Of a DNA stretch of 56,246 bases, positions 1 to 9,958 are shown piece after piece. The position numbers were made by a program, and so were the translations under genes. Under the pieces are notes generated by a model, which worked only from the letters and a program-made list of their open reading frames with translations, ran no database searches and was not told the DNA's origin. The stretch covers positions 1-56,246 of the forward strand of contig CAJOII010000021.1 of NCBI GenBank assembly GCA_905234535.1. The letters run 5' to 3'. Numbering within the stretch: position 1 is the first letter of the stretch; each line of letters starts with the position of its first letter. This DNA is from an uncultured Ruminococcus sp. Lineage in GTDB: Bacteria > Bacillota > Clostridia > Oscillospirales > Acutalibacteraceae.

Positions 1-435
1 TGTTTTGACAAATTCACACTGTGACAGCTTCTCGACATCTACGCCGAGGCCGATGAAGTGTTTCGCGTTTTCGATCCGCGAACTGCAACGGGAGAGCTCT
101 TCTTCAATGTTATCGAGCTTTTCGATCAGAGAGCCGACAGATCCGTTCATTTCTTCGACAAAAGAGAAAAGTGTTTCATCTATAGCGTCATCATATGTTT
201 TCGGATTGACGATATCCGGTTTTAAACCGGCCTTCAGCATCAGCGCTTTCAAAGTCTCCAGTGGTTCTGTGTAAATGTTGTTGAAGACGATCGGGATCAG
301 ATCATCTTTTTCAGAATAGAACTCTGCCGCGTCATCGGGCTGAAAGACTCCCGATGTCCCCAACAGGTTTGTGACATCATCGAGAAGATCCATCGGACCG
401 ATGATATTCAGCAATTTCATTTTAGCAAGTGCCAT
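1..435 (-). CDS. V-type ATPase subunit I, N-terminal part (continues past the left edge)
   Basis: Reverse-strand reading gives MALAKMKLLNIIGPMDLLDDVTNLLGTSGVFQPDDA..., typical NtpI N-terminus; SD GAGGTGATTGA before ATG at 435; followed by the C subunit order. Confidence 0.8.
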   Translation of the reverse strand, partial: MALAKMKLLNIIGPMDLLDDVTNLLGTSGVFQPDDAAEFYSEKDDLIPIVFNNIYTEPLETLKALMLKAGLKPDIVNPKTYDDAIDETLFSFVEEMNGSVGSLIEKLDNIEEELSRCSSRIENAKHFIGLGVDVEKLSQCEFVKT

Positions 436-480
436 TCAATCACCTCTGTGTGAGAGAAAATGTATATAAATTGTTGTCAG

Positions 481-1518
481 TTAAAAAATCAGAAGCATTT
501 GTGAGATTTCCGAGGGAGAGAGAGAATACCTGACGCCCTCAATGATGTTGATCACATTTTTGAGCTCTGTTTCGGAGAGAATATAAAACGACAGCAGAAC
601 GACTTCGGGCTCTGAGGAGAAGTAAAGCTGATGCTTACAGATCTCAAAGCGGCCTTCTGACGCGACCTCACCTTCAAATTCAAAGTTTTTGTTTCTGATC
701 TTTTTGCCGATCTTGGTCTCCATCAGCTCCCTTCGGATATCCGCAAAGCTTTCTTTTGAGAAAATTCTATCCAGCTTTTTACCGGTCAGAGAGCCATAGG
801 GGTAAAGATGAGAGCGGATCAGGTCATTTTTCATATTGTAATATTTCTTCAGTCGAATAATTCTGGAAAAGTTCGAATAGTCGACCAATCGGTCAAACAA
901 CTCGGTCAGCGCGGTTTTCTTCGATTTATTCTTTATTTTTTCGATAAAAGAATATAATTCTCTCAAAGAATAAAGATGCAGGGCGTCCTCAATTGCCGCA
1001 ATATCCCATCTCCCGAGATGATTGGGGGAGAAGTCTTTGAGGATTCTTCTGTAATCGGTTGATTCCAGCGCATCCAAAAAATCATCGTAGTTTCTCGCTT
1101 TTGTCAGTTTTTGAAGATTGATATCTGTGTGTTCGATAAAGTATAATGGAAGAGAGAAGAGGTAGTCCTCGGGTTTACCGATGGACAAGAGCGTGATGAA
1201 CTTAACGATCTCGCCCGCTTCTCTCTGCCGGATAATAAATTTTGTCACGGGAGAGTCAGAAGAATTATAGCGGCACAAGCTCATGAAATTCTCAAAAAGC
1301 TTTTGTCTAAGGATTTGTTCGACCGCTCCTCTGTGAACATCGTGATTGGATACGGACTGTAGAAAGTTCTGATAGTAAGTATATGATTTCAGATAGAGAA
1401 CGACCTCGGTCACGCTGTTCGATTTGATCAGCGCAGAATAGTCTTTCTGCGTCAGCCTTCTGCCGTATTTAGCTCTTGCTTTCGCGGTCATCGCGGAAGA
1501 AGGATCTATCAGCGCCAT
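481..1518 (-). CDS. V-type ATPase subunit C (V0D/AC39-like)
   Basis: 345 aa ORF, AC39-like sequence, adjacent to subunit I. Confidence 0.8.
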   Translation of the reverse strand: MALIDPSSAMTAKARAKYGRRLTQKDYSALIKSNSVTEVVLYLKSYTYYQNFLQSVSNHDVHRGAVEQILRQKLFENFMSLCRYNSSDSPVTKFIIRQREAGEIVKFITLLSIGKPEDYLFSLPLYFIEHTDINLQKLTKARNYDDFLDALESTDYRRILKDFSPNHLGRWDIAAIEDALHLYSLRELYSFIEKIKNKSKKTALTELFDRLVDYSNFSRIIRLKKYYNMKNDLIRSHLYPYGSLTGKKLDRIFSKESFADIRRELMETKIGKKIRNKNFEFEGEVASEGRFEICKHQLYFSSEPEVVLLSFYILSETELKNVINIIEGVRYSLSPSEISQMLLIF

Positions 1519-1559
1519 ATACTCACCGCCTTTCTCAAAACTTGGTCAACCGGATGGCT

Positions 1560-1874
1560 TTATCCGATAACTTCTTCTGTAATCTCGTCGATCCACAGAT
1601 CCCTATGCCTGTCAAAATTTGACTGCAAAATCGCTTTTTTCTCATCAATGGATTGAGCGAACTTCTGCCATCGTTCATCGGCGAGATCGCGGTCAACCTT
1701 GATATTTTTTTCAATTCTGGATTTTGCCCGTTCAATATAGTCATCGTGGATTTGTTGTTTGAGCTTTTCGATTTCTTTTTCACTCAGGACTTTATTCTCC
1801 TGGGCGTCATCGCGAATCTTTCTCGCCTTTTCATCCATCTCGATGATTTTATTCAGCATTTCCTGCATAAACAT
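1560..1874 (-). CDS. V-type ATPase stalk-like coiled-coil subunit (G/H-like)
   Basis: 104 aa charged coiled coil, first gene of the V-ATPase cluster, SD CGGAGGT. Confidence 0.55.
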   Translation of the reverse strand: MFMQEMLNKIIEMDEKARKIRDDAQENKVLSEKEIEKLKQQIHDDYIERAKSRIEKNIKVDRDLADERWQKFAQSIDEKKAILQSNFDRHRDLWIDEITEEVIG

Positions 1875-1901
1875 ACCTCCGAATCGGGTCTTTGCAGTGA
1901 T

Positions 1902-1921
1902 GGGCGGGACAAAGCCCGCCC
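1902..1921 (-). terminator. GC hairpin GGGCGGG-ACAAAG-CCCGCCC between PFL gene and V-ATPase genes
   Basis: Perfect 7-bp inverted repeat. Confidence 0.5.
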
Positions 1922-1937
1922 TATATGATAGGTTATA

Positions 1938-3296
1938 TCAGTTCTTGAGACTTTGCAGCGGAGCGGGGATCCTGCCGCCGAGATTGATAAACTTCTCGGG
2001 GTTTCCGATTCTTAAATCCATCACGGGACCCGATCCTAACAGACCTCCGAAGTTGAGGGTGTCTCCGGCTTTTCTGCCGATGGCGGGGATCACTCTTACC
2101 GCGGTCGTCTTGGAGTTGATCATACCGATCGCCGCTTCATCCGCGATGATCGCCGAGACAACCTCGGGAGTGGTGTCTCCGGGGATCACAAGCATATCGA
2201 GACCGACCGAGCATACGGCGGTCATCGCCTCGAGCTTGGTAATATCGAGGGCTTTTTTGTTGACAGCGTCGATCATTCCCGCGTCTTCGGACACCGGTAT
2301 GAACGCGCCGGAGAGTCCTCCGACATGAGAGGACGCCATCACGCCGCCTTTTTTGACAGCGTCGTTGAGAAGCGCGAGCGCCGCCGTAGTACCGTGACAA
2401 CCGCAGATCTCCAAGCCCATTTCTTCCAAAATATGCGCGACCGAGTCGCCGACAGCGGGAGTGGGGGCGAGGGAGAGATCGACGATCCCGAACGGAACAG
2501 AGAGCCTTTGAGACGCCTCTTTGGCGACCAGCTGACCCATTCTCGTGATCTTGAACGCGGTTCTCTTCACAAGATCCGCTACCTCGGTGATATTCTTGCA
2601 TTCATTCTTCTCGAGAGCAGCTCTGACAACGCCGGGACCGGATACGCCGACATTGATGACACAGTCCGCTTCGCCTACACCGTGAAAAGCGCCCGCCATA
2701 AAGGGATTATCCTGTACCGCGTTGCAGAAGGTGACTAACTTCGCAGCGCCGATACAGTTATCGTTTTCAGTCAGCTTTGCGGTGTCAACGACGGCTCTGC
2801 CCATCATCTTGACGGCATCCATATTGATGCCTGCTTTGGTAGAACCGATATTGACGGATGAGCATACTCTTTTTGTCTCCGCTAAAGCCTCGGGGATGCT
2901 CTCGATCAGCGCGTAGTCACCCGCGGCAAAGCCTTTCTCTACCAATGCGGAATATCCGCCGATAAAGTTGACGCCCAATGTATCCGCCGCACGGTCAAGA
3001 GCAACCGCGAATTTTTTGATTTTTTGTGTCTGACATACGCCCGCCAAGATCGCGACAGGCGTAACAGAGATCCGTTTGTTGATGATCGGGATGCCGTACT
3101 CTCTGGTGATATCTTCTCCGGTCTTGACGAGATCCTGCGCGTAACGGCAGATCTTGTCGTAGATCTTATCACAAGCCTTGTCGATATCCGAGTCAATACA
3201 GTCGATCAGAGAGATCCCCATAGTGATGGTTCTGACATCGAGGTTCTCGTTGTCGATCATATTGATGGTTTCTAATATATCTTTTGTTTCAATCAT
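1938..3296 (-). CDS. PFL family protein (UPF0210)
   Basis: 452 aa ORF with UPF0210-like sequence, paired with an ACT-domain protein as commonly seen. Confidence 0.85.
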   Translation of the reverse strand: MIETKDILETINMIDNENLDVRTITMGISLIDCIDSDIDKACDKIYDKICRYAQDLVKTGEDITREYGIPIINKRISVTPVAILAGVCQTQKIKKFAVALDRAADTLGVNFIGGYSALVEKGFAAGDYALIESIPEALAETKRVCSSVNIGSTKAGINMDAVKMMGRAVVDTAKLTENDNCIGAAKLVTFCNAVQDNPFMAGAFHGVGEADCVINVGVSGPGVVRAALEKNECKNITEVADLVKRTAFKITRMGQLVAKEASQRLSVPFGIVDLSLAPTPAVGDSVAHILEEMGLEICGCHGTTAALALLNDAVKKGGVMASSHVGGLSGAFIPVSEDAGMIDAVNKKALDITKLEAMTAVCSVGLDMLVIPGDTTPEVVSAIIADEAAIGMINSKTTAVRVIPAIGRKAGDTLNFGGLLGSGPVMDLRIGNPEKFINLGGRIPAPLQSLKN

Positions 3297-3314
3297 TGTA
3301 AATATCCTTTTTTA

Positions 3315-3584
3315 TCAGATTCGGTGCATACTGTTGAAGATATCCTCATGCATCACATGGATCTTGAGGTTGTTCTCACTGCCGAGTGCATCGAGCTTTT
3401 TCACAAGATCATCAAAAGCGACGGTCGCCTTGTCAATCTGGGCGAGCATGATCATCGCGAACATATCCTGCAGGACACTCTGGGTAACCTCGATGATGTT
3501 GACGCCCACATCCGCGCAGGCTGTCGAGACCTTCGAGAGAATGCCGACCGAGTCTTTTCCGATAACTGTGATAACCGCTTTCAT
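3315..3584 (-). CDS. ACT domain-containing protein (UPF0237)
   Basis: 89 aa, MKAVITVIGKDSVGILSKVSTACADVGVNIIEVTQ. Confidence 0.85.
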   Translation of the reverse strand: MKAVITVIGKDSVGILSKVSTACADVGVNIIEVTQSVLQDMFAMIMLAQIDKATVAFDDLVKKLDALGSENNLKIHVMHEDIFNSMHRI

Positions 3585-3680
3585 ATGATGCCTCCTAAAA
3601 TATTTTCTGTTACATTATACTCTTATTTTTTCCGTGTATTTTATAGATTAGAATTAAAAAAAATAAATCGGTAAAAAGAA

Positions 3681-3708
3681 AAAAGAGCGACAAATTCGCC
3701 GCTCTTTT
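3681..3708 (-). terminator. Terminator downstream of galU
   Basis: AAAAGAGCG...CGCTCTTTT hairpin. Confidence 0.6.
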
Positions 3709-3743
3709 GTCGATAAATTTTAGTAAAATTTGATCCGGTATGA

Positions 3744-4628
3744 TCAGAGAGTTTTCGAGAGCTCTTTGATATACGCTTTGAGACCTTCTGAAATCTCGGG
3801 GTGTTTCAGACCGACTTCGATATTCGCCTCAAGTATGCCGAGCTTGTTGCCCATATCATATCTTCTGCCCGAAAACTCCACCGCTGTCATACCGACCGTA
3901 TTCGCAAGCTCCTTCATCGCGTCGGTCAGTTGGATCTCGCCGCCCGCGCCGGGCGCAGTGTGGTCTAAGATCTCGAAGATCTCTGCGGGTAAGATGCATC
4001 TGCCGAGAATGGAATATAACGAGAGGATATCTTCTTTTTTCTGCGGCTTTTCGATCATATCAGTGCAGCGATAGATATTGTCATGAATATTCTCGACTTT
4101 CAGAGAACTGTACTTTTTGATCGCTTCTTCGTCGACTTTTTTGATGCCGAGAACGCCCTTGCCGAATGTACCGTAAGCGTCGATCAGTTCTTTTGTCGCA
4201 GGGACATCGCCGATAATGACATCGTCGCCGTATAAAACAGCGAAGGGGTCGTTTCCGATAAAGGTGCGGGCTCTGGAAACAGCGTGTCCCAAGCCCTTGG
4301 TCTCGATCTGACGGATGTAGTGGATGTTCGCGAGCTTGTGGATGTGTTCAATAGATTTTAAAAGCTCGTATTTCTCTCCTTTTCTAAGACTGTCTTCAAG
4401 ACTCAGAGCGCGGTCAAAGTGATCCTCGATGACGCCTTTTCCTCTGTTGGTGATGATCAGGATATCCGTGATCCCGGATTCTACCGCTTCTTCGACGATG
4501 TACTGGATCGCGGGCTTGTCTACGATGGGAAGCATCTCTTTCGGCATCGCTTTGGTCGCGGGAAGAATCCTTGTTCCGAGACCAGCCGCGGGGATGACAG
4601 CTTTGGTAATTTTCATAACGCACCTCAA
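3744..4628 (-). CDS. galU: UTP--glucose-1-phosphate uridylyltransferase
   Basis: 294 aa, KAVIPAAGLGTRILPATKAMPKEMLPIVDKPAIQY. Confidence 0.92.
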   Translation of the reverse strand: MRCVMKITKAVIPAAGLGTRILPATKAMPKEMLPIVDKPAIQYIVEEAVESGITDILIITNRGKGVIEDHFDRALSLEDSLRKGEKYELLKSIEHIHKLANIHYIRQIETKGLGHAVSRARTFIGNDPFAVLYGDDVIIGDVPATKELIDAYGTFGKGVLGIKKVDEEAIKKYSSLKVENIHDNIYRCTDMIEKPQKKEDILSLYSILGRCILPAEIFEILDHTAPGAGGEIQLTDAMKELANTVGMTAVEFSGRRYDMGNKLGILEANIEVGLKHPEISEGLKAYIKELSKTL

Positions 4629-5617
4629 ATAAAGTTTGATAATATAAACGGCAGATAGTTCACAACGAGAAAAGTGATCATCATGGTTACACCGATCGCT
4701 GTATTGACGCCGCCTTTGGTTTGCAGCTGTGATTCGGCTTCCTGCGGGGAAGGAGCTTCAGCTTTGACTTTGTTGATCTGTTTCTTACAGTGCTGAAAGT
4801 ACAGACGGTTGAATGTGAACCCGATCGCCAGCATAAAACCGATCCTGATCAGATCATATGCGAGTAAGAAATAGATCATAAAGATTTGCAGGGAACTCAG
4901 ACCGGATGCGTAGCTGAGAAAGTCAGAAAACGCGTTTACATCCGTAAAGCTCAGCGAGGGCATATTATTTAATACATCCTGATAGGGAGCCGAGTAATAG
5001 ATGACGGTGTACAGAATAAACAGTGAAAGCTGAATTGCCGAGATCAGAGCTCCGATCTTGTACATTTTGCGGTACAGAAGATATATCCCGGTAAAAAGCG
5101 CAGCCGAGAAGTTGAATCTTGACTTTGCGTATTTCTGAATATTCGAGAAGATCCGGATGAAGTAGGGGGGATTCTGCTTGACATATTTTGCGGCTTCTCC
5201 CGCGGTCACACCGTCGCCAAAGTCTTCATCTTTATCCACCCCGCCCAAAGGGTCAAACATATCGTACTGAAATCCCTGTGAGCCTTGAGCGCCGGGATTC
5301 TGATACTGCGTGCGGGGATCGTTCTGCCTTTGCGCCTGCTGTTCAGTATTGTGCAGCGGTACGCCGCAGTGTTTGCAGAAGAACGAGGTCTTGTCGTTAT
5401 GTGTTCCGCAGTTAGAGCAGACATGCTCTTCTTCGTCGGTCTCGGATGCAGTATTATAGTCAAAGGCCTGCGCGTGAAGGGCGTGATTCGCGCACTGATT
5501 CTCTTTTTCATAGCACTCTCTGTGATGGGGAGTACCGCAGTCGGGACATACAACGATGTCATCTCCCGCGTGAAAATACCGGTCACAGACAGGGCACTTC
5601 TTGCCTAAATAATCCAT
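4625..5617 (-). CDS. RING/zinc-ribbon membrane protein (DUF2628-like)
   Basis: 330 aa; N-terminal CPVCDRYFHAGDDIVVCPDCGTPHHRECY and CSNCGTHNDKTSFFCKHCG, C-terminal TM segments. Confidence 0.7.
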   Translation of the reverse strand: MDYLGKKCPVCDRYFHAGDDIVVCPDCGTPHHRECYEKENQCANHALHAQAFDYNTASETDEEEHVCSNCGTHNDKTSFFCKHCGVPLHNTEQQAQRQNDPRTQYQNPGAQGSQGFQYDMFDPLGGVDKDEDFGDGVTAGEAAKYVKQNPPYFIRIFSNIQKYAKSRFNFSAALFTGIYLLYRKMYKIGALISAIQLSLFILYTVIYYSAPYQDVLNNMPSLSFTDVNAFSDFLSYASGLSSLQIFMIYFLLAYDLIRIGFMLAIGFTFNRLYFQHCKKQINKVKAEAPSPQEAESQLQTKGGVNTAIGVTMMITFLVVNYLPFILSNFI

Positions 5618-5739
5618 ATCGGATACACTCCTCTTAAGTGTGTCATATTATTATACCAAATAATTCCATTTTTATATCACATTATTATTTACATTTCTTT
5701 GCTTTTATATTATAATTACTTTTAAAAAAGTATAAGAGG

Positions 5740-6867
5740 ATGAATGAAATGTTACAGTTTGAAGAACTGAGACTCAAGCTCGAAGCAAAGAAGCCGGAGA
5801 TCGACGACCTCGCGTCAGCGCTTGGACTCTCCGGCATGAAGAAGGAGATTGAGCAGTTGGAGAACCGCGCCGCGGAACCGGGCTTTTGGGATGATATGGA
5901 GAATTCTCAGAAGATCCTTCAGAAAACTTCCAACCTCAAGGCAAAGGTTGAAAAGTATGAGAAGCTGGTCGCTTCATACGAAGACGCCCTTGCGCTGATC
6001 GAACTCGGCGACGAGGCGGAGGATCTGTCTCTTGTAGAAGAAGCTCAGGGTGAGATCGAGAGTATCGAGAAAGAATTGGAGCGTCAGCGTCTTGAAACTC
6101 TTCTGACCGGCGAATATGATAAGAATAACGCGATCCTGACCTTCCATGCGGGCTCGGGCGGTACCGAAGCGCAGGACTGGGCGGAGATGCTCTATCGTAT
6201 GTATACCCGCTGGGCGAGCGCTCACGGCTTTGAGGTCAAAGAGATCGACTATCTTGACGGCGATGAGGCGGGTCTGAAGAGCGCAGTGCTGCTGATCGAA
6301 GGAGAGAACGCCTACGGGTATCTCAAGAGCGAGGCGGGCGTTCACCGCTTGGTGCGCGTCTCTCCCTTTGACTCCGCTGGCAGAAGACACACGAGCTTTT
6401 CATCTTTAGAAGTGATGCCCGAGATCAACGATGATATCAAGGTTGAGATCCCTCCCGAAGAGATCAAGATGGATGTCTACAGAGCGTCGGGCGCCGGCGG
6501 TCAGAAGGTCAACAAGACCTCATCTGCGGTGCGGCTGACACATATCCCCACCGGTATCGTCGTCGCTTCTCAGGTGGAGCGCTCTCAGTATCAGAACCGT
6601 GATGTCGCGATGAAGATGCTGATCTCTAAGCTGATGGAGATCAAGGAGCGCGAGCATCTCGAGAAGATCGAGGACATTAAGGGCGTTCAGAAGGAGATCA
6701 CCTGGGGCTCACAGATCCGCTCCTATGTATTTATGCCGTATACTTTGGTCAAGGATCACCGTACGAACTTTGAGACCGGCAACATCAACGCCGTGATGGA
6801 CGGCGATCTCGACGGATTCATCAACGCGTATCTCAAGGCGCTTTCCTTAGGCGAGTTAAATAAATAA
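5740..6867 (+). CDS. prfB: Peptide chain release factor 2, continuous ORF
   Basis: 375 aa; SPF and GGQ (ASGAGGQKVNKTSSAVRLTHIPTG) motifs. Confidence 0.95.
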   Translation: MNEMLQFEELRLKLEAKKPEIDDLASALGLSGMKKEIEQLENRAAEPGFWDDMENSQKILQKTSNLKAKVEKYEKLVASYEDALALIELGDEAEDLSLVEEAQGEIESIEKELERQRLETLLTGEYDKNNAILTFHAGSGGTEAQDWAEMLYRMYTRWASAHGFEVKEIDYLDGDEAGLKSAVLLIEGENAYGYLKSEAGVHRLVRVSPFDSAGRRHTSFSSLEVMPEINDDIKVEIPPEEIKMDVYRASGAGGQKVNKTSSAVRLTHIPTGIVVASQVERSQYQNRDVAMKMLISKLMEIKEREHLEKIEDIKGVQKEITWGSQIRSYVFMPYTLVKDHRTNFETGNINAVMDGDLDGFINAYLKALSLGELNK

Positions 6868-6890
6868 TTGTGAGTTTATCACAAAATGAT

Positions 6891-6919
6891 AACAGCGCCC
6901 TTTTGACAAGGACGCTGTT
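6891..6919 (+). terminator. Terminator after prfB
   Basis: AACAGCG...CGCTGTT hairpin followed by TCTTGT. Confidence 0.55.
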
Positions 6920-6960
6920 CTTGTATCTGTTATGTTTCGGATGACTTATTACCGAAATAA

Positions 6961-7209
6961 TTACTCTCCGATCGCTTTCCTCAATGCTTTCGAGAGTTGG
7001 TCGGGGCAGGAGGTGCCTCGTCCGGCACAGTCGATGCCTTCTAATCTTTCGATCGCGGTATGAACATCCATGCCCTTGACCAGCGCAGAGATGCCCTGGG
7101 TGTTTCCGCTGCAGCCGCCGATGAAGCGGCAGTCTTTGACGGTATCGCCGTCAAGCTCGATCTCGATCATCCGCGAGCATACGCCGCGGGGGATATAAGT
7201 CGTTTTCAT
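6961..7209 (-). CDS. TSCPD domain-containing protein (TIGR03905-like)
   Basis: 82 aa; GCSGNTQG and GTSCPDQLSKAL motifs. Confidence 0.85.
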   Translation of the reverse strand: MKTTYIPRGVCSRMIEIELDGDTVKDCRFIGGCSGNTQGISALVKGMDVHTAIERLEGIDCAGRGTSCPDQLSKALRKAIGE

Positions 7210-7273
7210 ATGATCATTCCTTTTTGATTTTTATGTATAGCAATAGGGACACCGCCGGATGTCCCTATCATCA

Positions 7274-7345
7274 AGCGGATAACGGGGCTCGAACCCGCAA
7301 CATCAACCTTGGGAAGGTTGCGCTCTACCATTGAACTACATCCGC
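7274..7345 (-). tRNA. tRNA-Gly(CCC)
   Basis: Complete cloverleaf; acceptor GCGGATG/TATCCGC, anticodon loop TTCCCAA, T-loop TTCGAGC; no encoded CCA. Confidence 0.93.
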
Positions 7346-7480
7346 ATTTATCAAATGTATTATAAGATATTATTTTTCTTTAGTCAAGATTTTTATTCGA
7401 TATTATTCTAATTTAGTAGCATAGAATCATTTTTTATGCTATAATCAAAATACTCTTTGAATATTCGGGAAGTACTGTCT

Positions 7481-8473
7481 ATGTCATATATCATCCATCC
7501 AAACAGCTGGGGCTCTGTGTTCGCGGTGCCAAGTGCTGTTGTCGAACAGCATCTGAAGTTTGCGAACGAGGCTTCGCTGAAGGTGATCCTGTATCTCTTA
7601 AAATACCCCGATCGGGAAAATACGCCTATGTCGCTTTCCAAAGCGCTTTCTGTATCCCATGAAGAGGTCGAGAACGCGATCAGTTTCTGGACTGAGCGAG
7701 GACTGATTCTTTCTTCCGAAAATGCGGATACGGCTTTCCACGCTGCCGAGAAGCCGCAGGATCTGCCTGTACATAAAGAAGATAATGATATCAAGGCCAA
7801 AGCCCCCATCGTTACGCGAGCCGTGCGTCCAGATTCCGCGTTTGTCGCTCAAATGCTGAAGGATGATCTGAGCCTCAGAGGACTGCTTGAAGAAGCGCAG
7901 ATCGCACTCTCAAAGCCGCTCTCTTCCGGAGACACTGCAACGATCGTGATGCTGTACAGCACCTTTGGTCTTCCGTGTGAGGTGCTCGCATTACTGATCC
8001 ATTTCTGTGTATCATCGGGCAAGTCTAATATGCGCGCGATCGAACGGATGGGGCTCTCATGGTCGGATAAGGGGATCTATACCGTGGAGCTTGCCGAGGA
8101 AGAGATCAAAAGGCTCAACGCGAGCAAGAGCGCATGGACGCATATTTCTTCTCTGTTCGGGATCCATAATATCGGCAACCCCACCTCTTCACAGCTCGAG
8201 CACGCCGACCGCTGGATGAATATCTGGAGCTTCTCCGATGAGATGCTCTTAGAAGCGTATGAGCGCTGCGTCAACACCAAGGGAGAGTATAATATCCGCT
8301 ACATCAACGCGATCCTCTCAAAATGGTATGAAAAGGGGATCAAGTCCCTCGATACGCTCAAAGAGTCGGAGACTTCTTTAAAGAAGCCCGCGAAGGGCAA
8401 GAAGAAATCAGCGTTTACATTCGAGAATACCTCCTATGATGTTTCAAAGCATAAGAGTTTATTTGATGATTAA
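7481..8473 (+). CDS. DnaD domain-containing replication initiation protein
   Basis: ORF upstream of a DnaC/DnaI-like ATPase; DnaD-like sequence; ATG at 7481 favoured over 7457. Confidence 0.8.
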   Translation: MSYIIHPNSWGSVFAVPSAVVEQHLKFANEASLKVILYLLKYPDRENTPMSLSKALSVSHEEVENAISFWTERGLILSSENADTAFHAAEKPQDLPVHKEDNDIKAKAPIVTRAVRPDSAFVAQMLKDDLSLRGLLEEAQIALSKPLSSGDTATIVMLYSTFGLPCEVLALLIHFCVSSGKSNMRAIERMGLSWSDKGIYTVELAEEEIKRLNASKSAWTHISSLFGIHNIGNPTSSQLEHADRWMNIWSFSDEMLLEAYERCVNTKGEYNIRYINAILSKWYEKGIKSLDTLKESETSLKKPAKGKKKSAFTFENTSYDVSKHKSLFDD

Positions 8474-8481
8474 GGTGATAG

Positions 8482-9471
8482 ATGATGTCATATTCAAAAG
8501 AAGTACAGCAGATTGCGCGCGAGAAGCTCTCTGATCGCCGTATGGCAGCAATCGGGTATGCTGACAGCAGACGAGAGCAGATTTACCGTCAGATCCCCCG
8601 CGTTGAAGAGATCGAACGAGAGCTTTCTGTCATCGGTGCGGATATATCCAAATGTATATTAAAAGGCGCATCCGGCGCTGATTCGATAAAGGAACTCTCG
8701 GAAAAGAGCTTAGCTCTGCAACAGGAGGAAGAAGCGCTTCTCAGGAGCAACGGATCCTCTATGGCCGCGCTGGAGCCTCATTTTTTCTGTGAAAAGTGTC
8801 ACGATACCGGCTATTTTGAAGAGAATAACAAGACTCTTATGTGTGACTGTTACAGAAAGTTGCTCACGGATACTGCGTGCGAACAGCTTAGCGCTGTTTC
8901 TCCCTTAAAGCTCTCCACCTTTGAATCATTTAAGCTCGACTATTACAGCGACAAGCCTGACGCGCTCAACCGCGTTCCGCTCGACAGGATGTCGAAGATC
9001 TATAACTATTGCAGAAATTATGCCGATACCTTTTCACTTTCGTCCAAGAGCATCCTGATGAGGGGCTCCACGGGACTCGGGAAAACTCACCTAAGCCTTG
9101 CGATTGCGAACGAACTGATTAAGAAAGGCTTCTCTGTGATCTATGTATCCGCTCCCGATATTATTCATAAGCTTGAGAGAGAACATTTCTCCGGAAATTA
9201 CAGCGGGGAAGAGGATTCGTTCAAATTCCTGCTTGAGTGTGATTTATTGATCATCGATGATCTCGGCACGGAGTTCAAGACTCAGTTCTCGGTCTCTGCC
9301 GTGTATAATATTTTCAACACCCGCATCCTCTCCGAGAAGCCGGTGATCCTCAATACCAATCTTTCGTTTGAGGATTTGCAGGAGACTTACTCCGCTCGTT
9401 TTACATCCCGTGTGATGGGCGTCTGTGACGATCTTGAATTTATCGGCTCAGATATCCGCGCTAATTTTTAA
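8482..9471 (+). CDS. DnaC/DnaI-like helicase-loader ATPase
   Basis: 329 aa; Walker A MRGSTGLGKTHLSLAIANELI, Walker B LLIIDDLGTE, N-terminal CEKCHDTGYFEENNKTLMCDC. Confidence 0.88.
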   Translation: MMSYSKEVQQIAREKLSDRRMAAIGYADSRREQIYRQIPRVEEIERELSVIGADISKCILKGASGADSIKELSEKSLALQQEEEALLRSNGSSMAALEPHFFCEKCHDTGYFEENNKTLMCDCYRKLLTDTACEQLSAVSPLKLSTFESFKLDYYSDKPDALNRVPLDRMSKIYNYCRNYADTFSLSSKSILMRGSTGLGKTHLSLAIANELIKKGFSVIYVSAPDIIHKLEREHFSGNYSGEEDSFKFLLECDLLIIDDLGTEFKTQFSVSAVYNIFNTRILSEKPVILNTNLSFEDLQETYSARFTSRVMGVCDDLEFIGSDIRANF

Positions 9472-9478
9472 CGATCCG

Positions 9479-9503
9479 CCTTGGTATGTAAATTATACCA
9501 GGG
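9479..9503 (+). terminator. Hairpin after dnaI-like gene
   Basis: TGGTAT/ATACCA stem. Confidence 0.45.
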
Positions 9504-9579
9504 CTTTCGTTTGAAACGGAAAAATTTTACGGATATCTCTTGACATCTTGAGAAATTTGGTTATAATTATATAGTGCGA

Positions 9580-9653
9580 TGCGGAATTGTGTAAGGGTAG
9601 CACAGCAGACTCTGACTCTGTATGTCTGGGTTCGAATCCTAGTTCCGCAGCCA
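9580..9653 (+). tRNA. tRNA-Gln(CTG), CCA encoded
   Basis: Acceptor TGCGGAA/TTCCGCA, anticodon loop CTCTGAC, T-loop TTCGAAT, 3' GCCA. Confidence 0.92.
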
Positions 9654-9685
9654 TTCGGCCCCGATGATTTCGGGGCTACATTTTT

Positions 9686-9743
<58 letters not shown>

Positions 9744-9751
9744 TATTTGAC

Positions 9752-9797
9752 AAAAGCCAGTAATCATGCGAGAAACCGCATTTTTACTGGCTTTTTT
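9752..9797 (+). terminator. Long hairpin directly after the truncated tRNA
   Basis: AAAAGCCAGTAA...TTACTGGCTTTTTT with inner ATGCG/CGCAT stem. Confidence 0.7.
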
Positions 9798-9958
9798 GTT
9801 TTTGAGTTCTGCTCTCTGTCAATAGTTGGGGTAAAAAAGGGAGAAGAGGACGGTACGAGTATATTTCAGTTGCAAATGAAACAAATGTTCTAAAATCTAT
9901 TGAAATCTTGCATGGATTATGATATAATTATTTCAAAGTATAAAAGGAGAGAGGCAAA

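Noticed and set aside
1902-1921. GC-rich dyads at 1.9, 40.4 and 52.2 kb as a repeat family (REP/CRISPR-like)
   Set aside because: Different sequences, no regular spacing; best explained as ordinary terminator/leader hairpins
1759-2328. 189-aa plus-strand ORF
   Set aside because: Antisense to the V-ATPase/PFL genes; biased composition typical of shadow ORFs
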